The notes under the pieces: model-generated
Told to the model about the DNA's origin: nothing
Database searches by the model: none
The model's input: only the letters and a program-made list of their open reading frames with translations
From: Hygrocybe punicea
Lineage: Eukaryota; Basidiomycota; Agaricomycetes; Agaricales; Hygrophoraceae
Assembly: GCA_963556145.1 (NCBI GenBank)
Contig: OY744463.1
Location: 2,852,001 to 2,916,000 of the forward strand
Reading direction: 5' to 3'
Length of the DNA stretch: 64,000 nt
Made by a program: the position numbers and the translations under genes
Part shown: piece by piece, positions 35,512 to 46,885 of the stretch
How positions within the stretch are numbered: the first letter of the stretch is position 1
How the letters are laid out: every line of letters begins with the position of its first letter

Positions 35512-36397
35512 CCCTTTGCCTTGTGAATTCACGACACTAATATAGGTGGGACAACAGGTAGCAGCATTCAACGAGGAACCTGTCACTTTACTCACTATAT
35601 CGCTGGCTCTATAGTGATTATGGCAACGCAATCAATTCCCAAACCAGCTTTTGAACCGTCATGCAATCTTTCCCCGGCGACACGACAACGGTCGAACTGT
35701 TCTCTCGTGCATCAGCTCTTAATCGGCCTTCTTGCTTACTCTGGCATATCTGAATCCATCGGCATATGATACATAGCAGGCACGGGTACGGCATTGGGGC
35801 AAACCTAAAACGTTGGTTGGAACAACTACATTCAGCACACTTAGACTTTTACAGATATCCACTCCCTGAGATCCCTTGATTTATACAACCTGCAGACCCT
35901 CCAAATGCTCTGAGTCACGAGTCGAGTGCATTCACGGCATCCATATATTTCATCACAGTGTACATCGCTCAAGAGAGAATCCACTACTTGGCTAAGTCAC
36001 GTTCATCTTCATTGTTTGGAGAAGTAAATGGCGGATGGTGAATCGAAACGGCAGTCATTTGGTATCGAAACTCGTAGGTTGAGGTACCGGTGCCCGGAAG
36101 TTGCCGACGCTAATTTGAGACGGCTGTCACGACCGTTGACAGGCCTGGGCGTTGTAGTGGGCCCAAAACGTTGGGTACATACGGTTTCAAGGAGGGCGGG
36201 CGCTCAGCGCTCAGCGCTCATCACGGGCTCTTCCGCTCGACGTGTGCAAAAGAATTAAATGTATGAATGAAATTTGACGGAATTTCGTCTAAGACAGGGC
36301 GGGCGATGAAATTTCTACTTACATAACCTCGTCGGCCGGCCCTAAACATTGCTCCCAGCTTAAAATTTCTGTTGCTATTGTGAACGGGTTTTCCTCG
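35512..36397. other. Intergenic interval, about 0.9 kb, RRP15 to GID8
   Basis: It holds the RRP15 3' flank and GID8 upstream region. A 76-residue frame at 36028-36258 has no recognised domain, and part of it covers a short direct repeat (CGCTCAG x3 near 36209-36230). No gene is supported. Confidence 0.4.
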
Positions 36398-37574
36398 ATG
36401 GTCAGTGGGATATACGGCCTCTTTTTGTTGTGGCAGCTCATTTCATCGTCTGGCGTTGGCAGCCTCCGAAAAACCGTATTCGCAAGGAGGAATGGGAACG
36501 GCGACTGCACGAGGTGCATGTAACGAAACAGTGAGTATCGTACTTTTTTACTTTGGGCAAAAGATGAAAAAAAAAATGGGAATCTCTCTGAACTGCTTGA
36601 TGAGTTCAAAACAACAATCGCATGTATTATCTGACATCGGCCCTTCTCCGTCTTGACCTCCTTTGGACACTCACATTTGCGTGCTAGTGACCTGAACAGA
36701 CTTGTGATGGATTACCTCGTCATCGAAGGTTACAAATCTGCAGCAGAGGAATTCAGCCAGGAAGCTAATCTAACGCCTCCTGTTGACTTTGAGAGTATCG
36801 AGAGCCGAATGGAGATCCGCGAGGCGCTTCAGCGAGGCGACGTAGAAGACGCTATCACGCGGGTGAATGACTTGAATCCAGAGGTGAGTCGACATCTCTA
36901 TTACTTCGGTGTGGGCTAGGGAGAGAGGATTAAACCATTTCATGCACCACTCGTAGACCCTTGTGGTCTGTGATGATACTTACTAATCACCAAAACTTCA
37001 GTCTTCAATATGACTTATTCCCGCCCACGTCACATTTTGGCCTAATTCACAACCATTAATGACTTGATGATGCCTCTAGATTTTGGATACCAACCCAGCG
37101 CTTTATTTCCACATGCAACAGCAGAAACTCATCGAGTTTATCAGACACGGCCGCATTGCTGAGGCGCTTGCATTCGCACAAGAGGAGCTTGCGCCTCGAG
37201 GGGAGGAGAGCCCGGATTTCCTTTCTGAATTGGAGCGGACTATGGCGTTATTGGCATTTGAATCCTCAGCATCTGCTCCACCGGATATCTCCGAGCTACT
37301 CTCACCGGGGCAGAGAATGAAGACTGCGGGAGAGGTTAACGCGGCGATTTTGGAAAGTCTCAGCCAAGGCAAGGAGGTGAAACTGGTAGGGTTGTTGAAG
37401 CTGCTATGCTGGGGCGAGTCGATGCTGGAAGAGCGAATAGATTTCCCCAAAGTAAGAATTTTTTGTGTATTGGTTGGTCTGGTCGTGTTGAATCAGATTT
37501 GGACTTTCTACAAGGTGGATTTGCAAAGTGGAATGTTGTTGGAATGCGAAAAGGAGAAGGAAGATCGTAGCTGA
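36398..37574 (+). CDS. gid8: GID complex subunit 8 (LisH-CTLH-CRA protein)
   Basis: Scaffold subunit of the GID/CTLH E3 ubiquitin ligase that degrades gluconeogenic enzymes in yeast. Five exons: 36398-36400 (only the ATG), 36463-36530, 36688-36883, 37080-37451 and 37515-37574, giving 232 residues (human GID8 has 228). This start was chosen because the second exon reads PPKNRIRKEEWERRLHEVHV, then TKHDLNRL only if spliced in this phase, matching the EW...L..V.V...D.NRL...YL pattern. LisH: LVMDYLVIEGYKSAAEEFSQ. CTLH: ESRMEIREALQRGDVEDAIT. CRA: LYFHMQQQKLIEFIRHGRIA, then AFAQEELAPRGEE. The one-codon first exon would be missed by gene finders. Confidence 0.88.
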
Positions 37575-38133
37575 AACACGGTTTATTATGATGATCATGC
37601 ATTGATGATGGTTAGCAGTGTTACACATTGAGTTGGCAACAGGGAATCAATTGGGTTTCACTTTCACGACAAACCAAGGCACTGAGGCTGGGTTGAAAAT
37701 CAGCGACTGGCATGCGCAAGGCCGGAACCGTTCAGACTTTGTAGAATAATAGTTCCACAGAACAATTCCAGTGTCCAGTGACTGAGTTGCATGGACACCT
37801 TAGGGGTACCACGACTGCTAGCAACGCCGAAGACAAATTCGGCCAACTGTATTGTACTTTGTTGATTATTATTACCAAGGGTTGGCCGTAAATGGCTGCT
37901 TAGTCAGCGCCAGTCACCTTGAGTAAGGCTTCCAGGGAAGCTGGAATATCCTCGTTACACAGTTTGTCCTTCCGCCTCAGATATTGGTGACCTCCTCCAC
38001 AACAGTCTAAATCGCGCTGGCTGTCGCACTCTGTTTCCTATTCGTACCCTCCTCACGATCAACCCCGCTGGATACCTCTTGACGTGTTCTTTCAACGCCT
38101 TTGGTGTTGGTGTTGGTAACCTTGCTCTCCGGC
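37575..38133. promoter_or_regulatory. Upstream region of the BCK1-type kinase gene
   Basis: 559 bp without a supported gene. It ends with a TTGGTG repeat (38100-38117) immediately before the start codon region. No other element was recognised. Confidence 0.35.
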
Positions 38134-41100
38134 ATGTCTGAAACTGCAAAGTCTTCCAACAAAAGCCGCAGAGTTCTCGTCGTGGCCAACCCTGGTTCGG
38201 ATTCTGATGTCAGCGACGACGAAGATCAGCCCCGCCAATACAGCTCTTACCCAAACCCTACCTCTCAATCGCACTATCACCTCCTACCAGGGGCTACCAC
38301 TCATTCACCTTATGTCGGGAAAATTCCTGCTGTTGCGCCGACGCCGTTGAACACCGACAATAGTCCTTATTACCCTCGGTCCAATCCTACTCTCTCTTCT
38401 CCGTCCAGTACCAGCTCTCGGGCACTCCAATCTACTCCTCCTCCGCTTACGCCTAGCTTATCGAGTCCCCCTGTTGATCTACTTGTTGAAGGCTCTTCAA
38501 GCCAAGACCATGCAATCATGCCTGGCTCCAACGACCGAAGTGACTCACAACTACCCTTTCGGCCTCCACAGACAAACATGCCAGTTTCTTATCGCCCTTC
38601 TAATCAACTTCAGCCTCGGCAACCGGCAAATACCTCTCCACGATTGGCCCCCGTGTGTTTCACTTTTCTTGTTATTCGTTGCCTTACTTATCTTTCCCGA
38701 CAGTCCCCGACTACATCGATTCCTGAGTCACATTCATCTCCAGTTGGCGCAAGCTCCGCTTCCACTGCCGATAAACTCCTCATCATTGTCACCGCAGATT
38801 CTGAGCGGTATTCAACCGTTGATATCACAGGTGCGAAAAATTCAGCTTTCATTCGAGAAAGGATCTTCAACAAGGTCAGTGGACCCTCGTTTTTTTATTG
38901 GCTCCTTCCATCGCCAATTGAATTCTTCTCTATAGTTGTGTGTGTGGGAGGAAGAACATCGATCAAGATTCTCAATTTACCAAACCGAAATCGGAGCTTT
39001 TGCCATTGGTGAAGCGCTGACTGATGATCGATTGTTCGATCTCTGCTGCGATCAGGGTGACTCAAAAGGGTCTCTCAAGTTCCTCGTATCGCATTCCTCG
39101 GCTTCTGTGCATGAACAAGTGCTCAACTCCTCCAGCTCAATCTCGCCTGTTGTAACCACTATCCCCCCGCCGGTCCTTCCGTACGACGCCAACAGTTATA
39201 GTCCGTTGAAACCGAAGCGTCGCTCTGTATCTAGACCGCCCAGCCAGTCTTCTACCAGCGAACACTTCCCGCCTGACGTATCCGCTGGTTACGACGCATC
39301 TGGTTCTGACGAATTGGACAACAGAGACCGGCGGCTTCCTACAGCCCCGTCTACGCTGTCCTTGGGAAACGTCCCCACCTCTCCGCTCAGCAACCGCCGA
39401 CTGAATGGCGCAATACCCCGATCGATATCTCCAATCGGCCCTCCTCTCAGGCCCACGTCCCCTTCGCCTGCCGACCGCGCCCGGGCCCAAGCTCAAGGTA
39501 GTGACGCCCCATCCATTCGAGATAAATATGGGCAAGACGTTTCTAGCATTCTTGCGCCACCGCCGCTCTCTCCCAACCGTCCAAATTTCACGGTGTACGA
39601 TACTAGCCTGGCCCCACCCGTCAGAGCTCCACATCATCGTACTGGGTCGGACCCCGCCGCCGTGCGCGAGCAAGCATTGCGGGCGTCTGAAAATCAGGTA
39701 GAGGATGCCCAACGACAATGGAAACGACATCGGCTAATGGAAGAGAGGGGCAAGGCTGATCGCCAGAGAGATGGACCGCGAGATGGCCCGGTCGGGAGAG
39801 ATCACCAGCGCGAGAAACGTCAACAGGCTGACTTTGACGATTTGGACAAACTGGGTAGTCGTGGGGACACCTGGGTTGTTGTTCCGCGAGACAATAACCC
39901 CCGGGGGAATCGGGATCAACCGCCAACGCCTCAGGAAGGGGGGCGTGCCTCGTCATCGAATCGTAGTCGACCCGCCCATAGCTATAAGGCACCCAGCTAT
40001 ATCCGTTCCTTGGTAATACCCAATGCACCTCGCAACCCGCCTCCAATGCCTCCCGTGAGCTCAAACGATGTTCGGAACTCTCCGGCTCGCCCCCCAGCTG
40101 GACAACCGGTGCCTTCAAACTGGGCCGTGACCTGGAAGGGTGAAGCATCTCAAAGACGTGTCCCCCCTTCACCACAGCTCTCTCATCTCACTAAGCCCAT
40201 CGATAAGTCGAAAAGCATGGATAATCTTCGAGCTACTGCCTTGGGCAACCATCCTTTGGGTCTACAACCCGGTGCTCGCCGTGGTCCAGGGCAGCTCCCA
40301 ATGTCGCGGACGAATGGCGGTAGTATGGGCATGTATATCTCCGGTGAAGCTAACTGTCGACGAGACGCCGGTTTGCCGAAGTCGTACGAATCTCAGCGAG
40401 CGATTATGCGTCCTCAACCGATGCCGTCGTCGTCACTGGATCTTACGCAATCGAGCAGCCGCGGGTATGTGTCTCCCAATCGCGAGCCCTATCCCAGGCC
40501 ATCTTCAGCTCTAGGTGACCCGCCGAGTACCTCGCCGTCACAGCGCCACGTATGGCATGTACAGTCCCCTACACAAGAATCCGACCCTGATCGATCCCCG
40601 CCAGCATTGTCTCCCAGTCATGTTTTCAACCAAGCAGCCAGTATTTTCGGAAACAGACTAAATCCCCACACTGATGGACATCACAATTCAGAGACTCAAG
40701 GCGGAATGGAAGCATCTCGCACACCACCACGCAGTCCTGCTAGTCCTCGAGATCCTCGGGACTCTTGGCACGGTGGCTTGTCGGAGGCGCCCTTGTCGAC
40801 CGCTGGCAAGAATACGCACCGCGTGACCTTCAGCTTGGAAGAGAATACAACTTCGATCGGCAGTGAGTCGACTCTGAGGCAGGATGACCACAGCTGGATT
40901 GTTCGTATGCTTGATGGTAACGGGCTTACCGACGGGACAATAATGCCAGATGCCAACCAATCTGGCATGACTTCCCCAGCTTCGTCGATCTCATCTCAAG
41001 TAATTGATATATCCTCTAAACGACGATCTATATCGCAGGAAGAAGATTCTGACAGTGAGGAGGAGGAGGGAACCTCAATTTGGAAGAAACCACCTGAAGA

Positions 41101-42845
41101 ACTCGTCACAATGCCGACATTCACCGTGCGAAGTCCGGTTCGAGGCCCGCCTTTGAAAGTTCAGATTGAGGACCGCTCTAGTGTCCAGCCAGTCTCAGTC
41201 GCTAGCACGGCTAACCCTGTGTCGTCCTCCAGTGTAACTGCCTCGCCGCCATCTGCCAGTCGACCCGTTGACAAATTACTTATCCCTGGGTCTCAAAACG
41301 AGACACCTGGTGTACGGGCGAGCACCTTCAGGGATGTCACTTGGGCTCCTCGTCCACCACCGGAGGATGTTTATGAGCGGTTGGAAGAGTTCTTCCCTGG
41401 TCATGATCTCGATAAGCCGGTTATTGAAGCGAGTTCTGGCGGAACGTCCCCCACTGCACTCGACTACACCATCATTCCTCCACTCCCAGTGAGTGACAAG
41501 TCGCGTGTAAGAGGCAAAAAGTCCATCAGAATTGTTGCTGAAGAGCACAAGAAGCGGATCGATCGTACCTCTCGTCCCGATCCGTCATCTATCACCAGCG
41601 TGCTGCGCAAAAGAAGCACGAAGCTTTGGGGAAGCCGTCTTGAAGAAGTCACAACTGCACATGCTAAAGCTGGCTTCGCTGCATCCCTGCCAGATTCGCC
41701 TTCTGGAGGGCCTAAACGTAAGTGCTCTAACATGCCGGCTATTCATATTCTTTTCAGCTAAACCTTTGAAAGCTATATTTAAATGGGTTCGGGGTGAACT
41801 CATTGGGAAGGGCACATACGGTCGCGTGTACCTGGCCCTCAACGCCACAACTGGCGAGATGATTGCTGTCAAACAAGTTGAGATGCCGACGACCGCAAGC
41901 GACAAAAACGATTCGCGGCAGGTAACGGTCGTGCAGGCGCTGAAGATGGAGAGCGAAACATTGAAGGACTTGGATCACCCTAATATTGTGCAATATCTCG
42001 GCTTCGAGGAAACTCCTAAATTTTTGAGCATGTGCGTACAACCAGCCCAGTTGATCTATACATGCCTCCACTGATATTTCCCACCTTCCACAGTTTCTTG
42101 GAATACGTTCCCGGTGGATCTATTGGAAGCTGCCTGCAAAAACATGGAGCATTTGACGAGGACGTCACGAAATCATTCATGGGCCAAATACTGGGTGGAT
42201 TGGAATACCTCCATTCGAGAAACATTCTCCACCGGGTTTGTTCTACATCTTGATGCCTCTGTGTGGATGTTTACATTGACCCGTAGGATCTGAAAGCTGA
42301 CAATATCCTTGTGGAAACATCTGGTATATGTAAAATATCTGACTTTGGGATCTCCAAGCGAACAGACGATATCAGCGGTGGTGCGCATACGGCTATGCAG
42401 GGCACAGTCTTCTGGATGGCGCCGGAAGTCATCAACGCACAAAAGAAAGGATACAATTTCAAGATAGATATTTGGAGCGTTGGATGCGTAATCCTGGAGA
42501 TGTGGGCAGGCAGCAGACCTTGGCTCGGGCACGAAGCGTTCGCTGTCATGTTCAAAGTACGGTTCATTCCCACTCCATGAAAATCAGCATCCAATCCTTT
42601 TTTTTCCCTTTCCAGCTGTATCAAGCCAAACTGCCGCCACCGATTCCTGAAGGCCTCGTTTTGTCTCCGCTTGCGGACGACTTTCGACTACAGTGTTTCG
42701 CGATGTAAGTTTCCCTATATCATCACCAGTGTTTTGCTTGACCTCAGCCTTTAGAAACCCTGACGAGCGACCGACAGCAGCTCGACTGCGACAACATCGG
42801 TATCTCGAACTCCCGCCGGGCTGGGTGTTTACAGGCTTCAAGTAG
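38134..42845 (+). CDS. bck1: MAPKKK of the cell-wall-integrity pathway, BCK1 type
   Basis: Bck1 receives the signal from protein kinase C and activates the MKK-SLT2 cascade. Eight exons; introns 38653-38703, 38875-38935, 41718-41757, 42032-42093, 42236-42286, 42557-42615 and 42705-42754; about 1445 residues. The N-terminus is Ser/Pro-rich, then a ubiquitin-like/RA-type region (DKLLIIVTADSERYSTVDIT, EEEHRSRFSIYQTEIGAFAI, LKFLVSHSS) typical of fungal Bck1. A long disordered middle follows. The kinase is at the C-terminus: GELIGKGTYGRVYLAL, IAVKQVEMP (VAIK Lys), EYVPGGSIGSCL, HRDLKADNIL, DFGISKRTDD, GTVFWMAPEVI and NPDERPTAARLRQHRYL. All catalytic residues are present. The 40-bp intron just before the kinase domain is unusually short. 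Confidence 0.93.
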
Positions 42846-43108
42846 TATCTGCTTTACTAACTCTCGATCAATCTCTTCCATATATCTCTTGATTAACATG
42901 CACGTTCTATACACAAGACATCCACATCTGTTTCAACTAGCTCGACAGGTCTCCAGTTCATTTATCCTCTGTTCTAGTGCAACTGTTCTAGTCTTAACAA
43001 TAACCTAGTAATGGAGTTGTTAATTATGATACTCTGAATTGAGTTCTATTGGTCGTCCAACAGCATCGTGTATTTTACAAATGTGTCCAACTAAGGCCGA
43101 ATCCTGTG
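42846..43108. other. Convergent spacer
   Basis: 3' flanks of BCK1 and CZIB. AT-rich, no feature recognised. Confidence 0.4.
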
Positions 43109-43848
43109 TTACGCTCTGCTCCATTGGCTTTCGATATCTGATACTCCAACAGGCATAGCGGCCTGACACACATTGGGATGAGTGGCCGCTCCAATACATT
43201 TCGTAAAATAACATACCTTCTCATCATAATCCACCCACTCACCATTCTCCAGAACAACCTCAAACTTCGTACCAGTAGGCCCCTCACACCTCCAAGTCCC
43301 CTGGGAACGCACAGTGATATCAGCAACTTGACATGCCATTATCGAACGATGTATACCCTCGGGTCAAACCCAACAAATTCTAAACCGCGACACTCGATAG
43401 TCACCAACGGACCGAATTGCTCATTCTCGGCCTTGTAAGGTTGGGGAGGAGATGCGGTGTCGAACTTGGCTGAACTTTCGCGTTTGCACATCCCGCATCG
43501 CCAGACAAAATGAGCCTTTGAGCCCTTGCCGCCTGAAACTTCCCGTTGTTCCTGGGCGCAATATCTGATTAATATATTGTCTTGGAGGATTGAGAGTCCG
43601 TACCAAGCGATTGATTGCTACAAGTTTGGGATGAACTTCATGACAGCTGTTGCACTTCACCTATCCATATTGTGGATGTTGCATCGAGACGGCATTCATG
43701 AGTGGGCTCACCTGGAAGAAATATTCGAAATCATCCGAAGCAGGCACTAAATTTGTAACATTCTCGAGGTTGGCTTTAATTGAGAGGAGTAGAAGCTGGG
43801 CAAGAGTAAACGGAAAGGTATGCAAGAATAGAAGATACTCACTACCAT
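43109..43848 (-). CDS. CXXC-motif zinc-binding protein (CZIB / DUF866 family)
   Basis: Small eukaryotic zinc protein of unclear function (human C1orf123/CZIB). Six exons join in phase. The first exon is just the ATG (43846-43848), then SIKANLENVTNLVPASDDFE, YFFQVKCNSCHEVHPKLVAI, SGGKGSKAHFVWRCGMCKRE, IECRGLEFVGFDPRGTWRCE, VVLENGEWVDYDEK and a last exon AAMPVGVSDIESQW. Two CXXC pairs (CNSC, CGMC) give the zinc site. The order matches the human protein (LENITNL, CGNC, CKLC, ECRGLEP, DWTDYDEK). Length is about 165 residues, as expected. The start was placed at 43848 from the single-codon exon model and is less certain than the rest. Divergent from bS16m. Confidence 0.82.
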
Positions 43849-44006
43849 GAGCCTGACTTGTCTGGTACAGCCCGCGGTTACCATGTTTGGGCAGAAGTGT
43901 GTCACTATTTGTACAGTATGACAGCCGTTACCTGCCCCATTATTTGATCGCGAGAAATCCTCATCCGTCTCCTGTGACAAGACCCCCTACCTACAGCGGG
44001 AACAAA
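43849..44006. promoter_or_regulatory. Divergent intergenic region, CZIB / bS16m
   Basis: 158 bp between the two start codons. No motif was singled out. Confidence 0.3.
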
Positions 44007-44452
44007 ATGCCAATGCGGATCCGACTGGCCTTGCATGGCACTCGCAATAACCGCATATTCCACCTCGTTGCTATCGACCAGCGGAAAAGTCGTAACGCGA
44101 AACCAGCCGAATTGCTGGGTATATATAACCCCACCTTAAAACTCGGTCAGGATCACAAGAAGGTCGAATGGAGCGTGGACAGAATAAAATATTGGCTGGG
44201 AGTCGGGGCTTTGCCCAGTAAAACGGCCGTCAAGCTTTTGGAGAAGGTAATTCAAGTACATTTCTCGCGATTTATTGATGCAAATGACTGTCGCAGGGCA
44301 AAATTATTCCGCCGAACTCCAAATATCATCCCAAAGCTGCTAGTTCGCAAGCCGAGGCACAAATCTGGCGTCGCCATCCATCACACCTCCCGTGTTCCAG
44401 TCCATTAATTGACATGCAGTTTACAACATACATAGAGCCTTCTCAAGAATGA
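44007..44452 (+). CDS. Mitochondrial small-subunit ribosomal protein bS16m
   Basis: Bacterial S16-type protein of the mitochondrial small subunit. Two exons, 44007-44246 and 44297-44452, give 131 residues. It starts MPMRIRLALHGTRNNRIFHL. The S16 signature follows: VAIDQRKSRNAKPAELLGIY then NPTLK, and WSVDRIKYWLGVGALPSKTA. The second exon must continue GKIIPPNSKYHP; reading through the intron changes frame and gives an unrelated tail. The C-terminus is longer than bacterial S16, as in fungi. Its last 32 bp overlap the 3' end of the ACBD6-like gene on the other strand. Confidence 0.87.
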
Positions 44453-45329
44453 TTCTGATATTTTCGTGGCCCGCAACTTGTGCCAATTCAGATGCAGTGA
44501 AGTCGTCTGGATCCTATATCAGAAAAGCTTGTAGCAGGTTCGCTAGCGCATGAAAACAGTCAAATTCGTGCCTTCAAGCTTGGGTCGGCGCCTTTCAGCA
44601 ACAAAAATTCTACAACTGCGGTATTTCCTCTGTCCGATGCTAGGTGGAGTGGTGTATATCCCTGTGTCAGAGACTGCGTCAAACCAATCGTTACCGCAGA
44701 CAAATGAAACACACGAATTCGTCGGGTTTATTGATATCGATGTTAGGATTATCTCGTACAAAGGTTGCAAGGCCCTGGGCATCGTTGGAAAGAGACAGTC
44801 CGTGGATCGTGACTGACTCGGAATTACTTTCATCGGTTGTTGGGACAGCGACCACGCTGACAGCATTACCCATCATCCAGGTATCCCCTCGGCTCCTACA
44901 CCCATCTTCGCCGCTGTCTCCGTCCCAAACACCCATATCGATGGTCTTGTCACATTCCAGAGATGTCTTGACAATCGGCGCAGCATTCTCTACCCAACCC
45001 AAACTTTGTGCAAGGTCCAGATATCGCTTCTCAGCATCACCGGAACGACCTTCATATATACTAGCGGTTGATTTCCATGCATCCCATTTGGCGCGTCCCG
45101 CTATGTCAAATACCGAAGGACGACTTGTGTTTGGAATAGTTGAGACGGTGAGGAACTTAAACAAGCCATACAGCTGTGGGATAAGGTGCGGAGGCACCAG
45201 GCTAGTCAGGAGGAGGACAAAAGCTCGGGATTATTTGAGAACCTCAAGTTTAACCTTGGATGAAATGTTGGAAAGCGACGGCGCACTCGACAGATAGGAT
45301 GCCGCGTTGTAAAATTTCGGGGTAGCCAT
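44421..45329 (-). CDS. Acyl-CoA-binding domain protein with ankyrin repeats (ACBD6-like)
   Basis: Binds long-chain acyl-CoA through an N-terminal ACBP domain and has C-terminal ankyrin repeats, as ACBD6 does. It starts [20 protein letters not shown] at 45329. [36 protein letters not shown], then [14 protein letters not shown]. The linker is acidic. Ankyrin: [30 protein letters not shown], then after an intron [20 protein letters not shown]. The first intron separates KLEL from YGLF-K in the expected phase. The intron at 44514-44571 begins GC rather than GT. The start lies 30 bp beyond the LSC1 stop (45360) on the same strand, and its 3' end overlaps the bS16m coding region by 32 bp. Confidence 0.85.
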
Positions 45330-45359
45330 CGTTCAAATATGTTATGTAAGCTGATATTA

Positions 45360-46779
45360 CTAAATCAAGCCTGCCTCCCTGATTGCCTATAACCTGCTTA
45401 ACAATGAAATCTGCCGTCAAATCAAGACTACGAACCTTCAACATCTGTTGCCCTATCTTGGCAGGGCTATCGGTCACTATTGCACCAGCCCTCTCGAGAG
45501 CAATGACTTTGTCCGAAGCGGCTCCTGAAAGGAACATTATTGAAAAAAGTTCCGTCTGACGACACGGAATCACACCTTTTCCTCCTGAAATGATGGCGCC
45601 TGCGTGCCCCATGCGTCTACCTGGTGGAGCGGTCCGCCCGGCAATGAACCCGACGACAGGTTTTGGGCGGCTGCGTGTCTTGTTGTACTTTTCCAGATAT
45701 TCAGCAGCTTCCTCCTCCATCGAGCCGCCGATCTCGCCAATGACAACGATGCCTGGAGATTGTGGTCAGAAGCGTGATAGTAAGTGAGGTGGGATAATAT
45801 TATTCACCTTCTGTGTTGGGATCGTCTAGGAAAATTTTAATGACATCTACATGTTGAGTTCCGGGGAAAGGATCCCCGCCGATACCAACGCAGAGAGATT
45901 GTCCGAGTCCAGCATCCGTGATCTGGGCGACTGCCTCGTACGTCAATGTGCCGGAACGAGACACGATGCCTACAAGATAGCTCAAAACCATTGGGGTCTT
46001 TCAACAAAAAAAACGCACCTATCTTTCCAGGCTTGTGAATATGCCCTGGCTGGATACCAATTTTGCAACCCAGCGGATTGATAACTCCTGGACAATTGGG
46101 TCCGACAAGCCGTGACTTGGATTGGCTCTTGAGAGCATTCATAACCTTGATAAAATGGTTCACGGTCAATCAGGCAGACAACAATAAAACCACCAACTTT
46201 AATCTCATCCGCCTGAGGAATGCCTTCTGTGATGCAGACAATCAACCCAATCTCATTTTCGATGGCTTCAATGATAGCATCCGCTGCGGTCGGTGGTGGC
46301 ACGTAGATGACTGATGCATCCGGTTTAGTGTCCCTAACAGCCTAACGGACATTGTGTTAGGTAGCTTGGCTGTCTCTCCAAGAATCCCACGCGTACCTCT
46401 CTAACGCTACCAAATACAGGGAGGCTCAGGTGAGTCTGGCCAGCCTTTTTGGGCGAAACTCCTCCTACCATCTTGGTGCCAAAAGCAAGCGCTTCCTTGA
46501 TATGAAAAGTACCCTAGATAACAACGGGGTCAACTGCTGGCACACGGCCTCTATGACACTTAAATCACCATCTTTCCAGTAAATCCCTGGCATAAAACCT
46601 TGGTATCCTTGTGAATGAGGAGATTTCGATTGGTATCCGCATAGCTTTGCCGCACAGCAGACAGCGAGAACATCCGGCGTCCGGCTGCAAAAGTAAAGAG
46701 TACATGAGCGACAAGACAACGTACAAGTTGTAATGATCCTACTGCTGCACACCAGCGGATGCCTGGTACATTGCAACAT
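45360..46779 (-). CDS. LSC1: Succinyl-CoA ligase alpha subunit, mitochondrial
   Basis: TCA-cycle enzyme making ATP or GTP from succinyl-CoA together with the beta subunit. It starts [18 protein letters not shown], a presequence without acidic residues, at 46779. After the first intron: [20 protein letters not shown] then [97 protein letters not shown] and [16 protein letters not shown], which holds the phosphorylated His. The normal ending is recovered only if a last intron is spliced to a 15-nt exon: MLK then AGLI and TAG at 45360-45362. Without this splice the frame runs on 35 residues of unrelated sequence. About eight introns in all. Confidence 0.92.
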
Positions 46780-46885
46780 TACGAATGGAGTGGAGGTTGA
46801 TCGAATTTCGCGGTGTATACGTATGTTTGCCACCACCAAGCCGAAATTTACAAGTACGAAATTACAAGAATGTATTTACTCAAAC

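Noticed and set aside
36028..36258. 76-residue frame upstream of GID8
   Set aside because: No recognised domain, and the end covers a short direct repeat; no support beyond being open.
45250..45329. C-terminal extension of LSC1 by read-through
   Set aside because: Conflicts with the conserved ending recovered by the last intron, and overlaps the ACBD6-like start.
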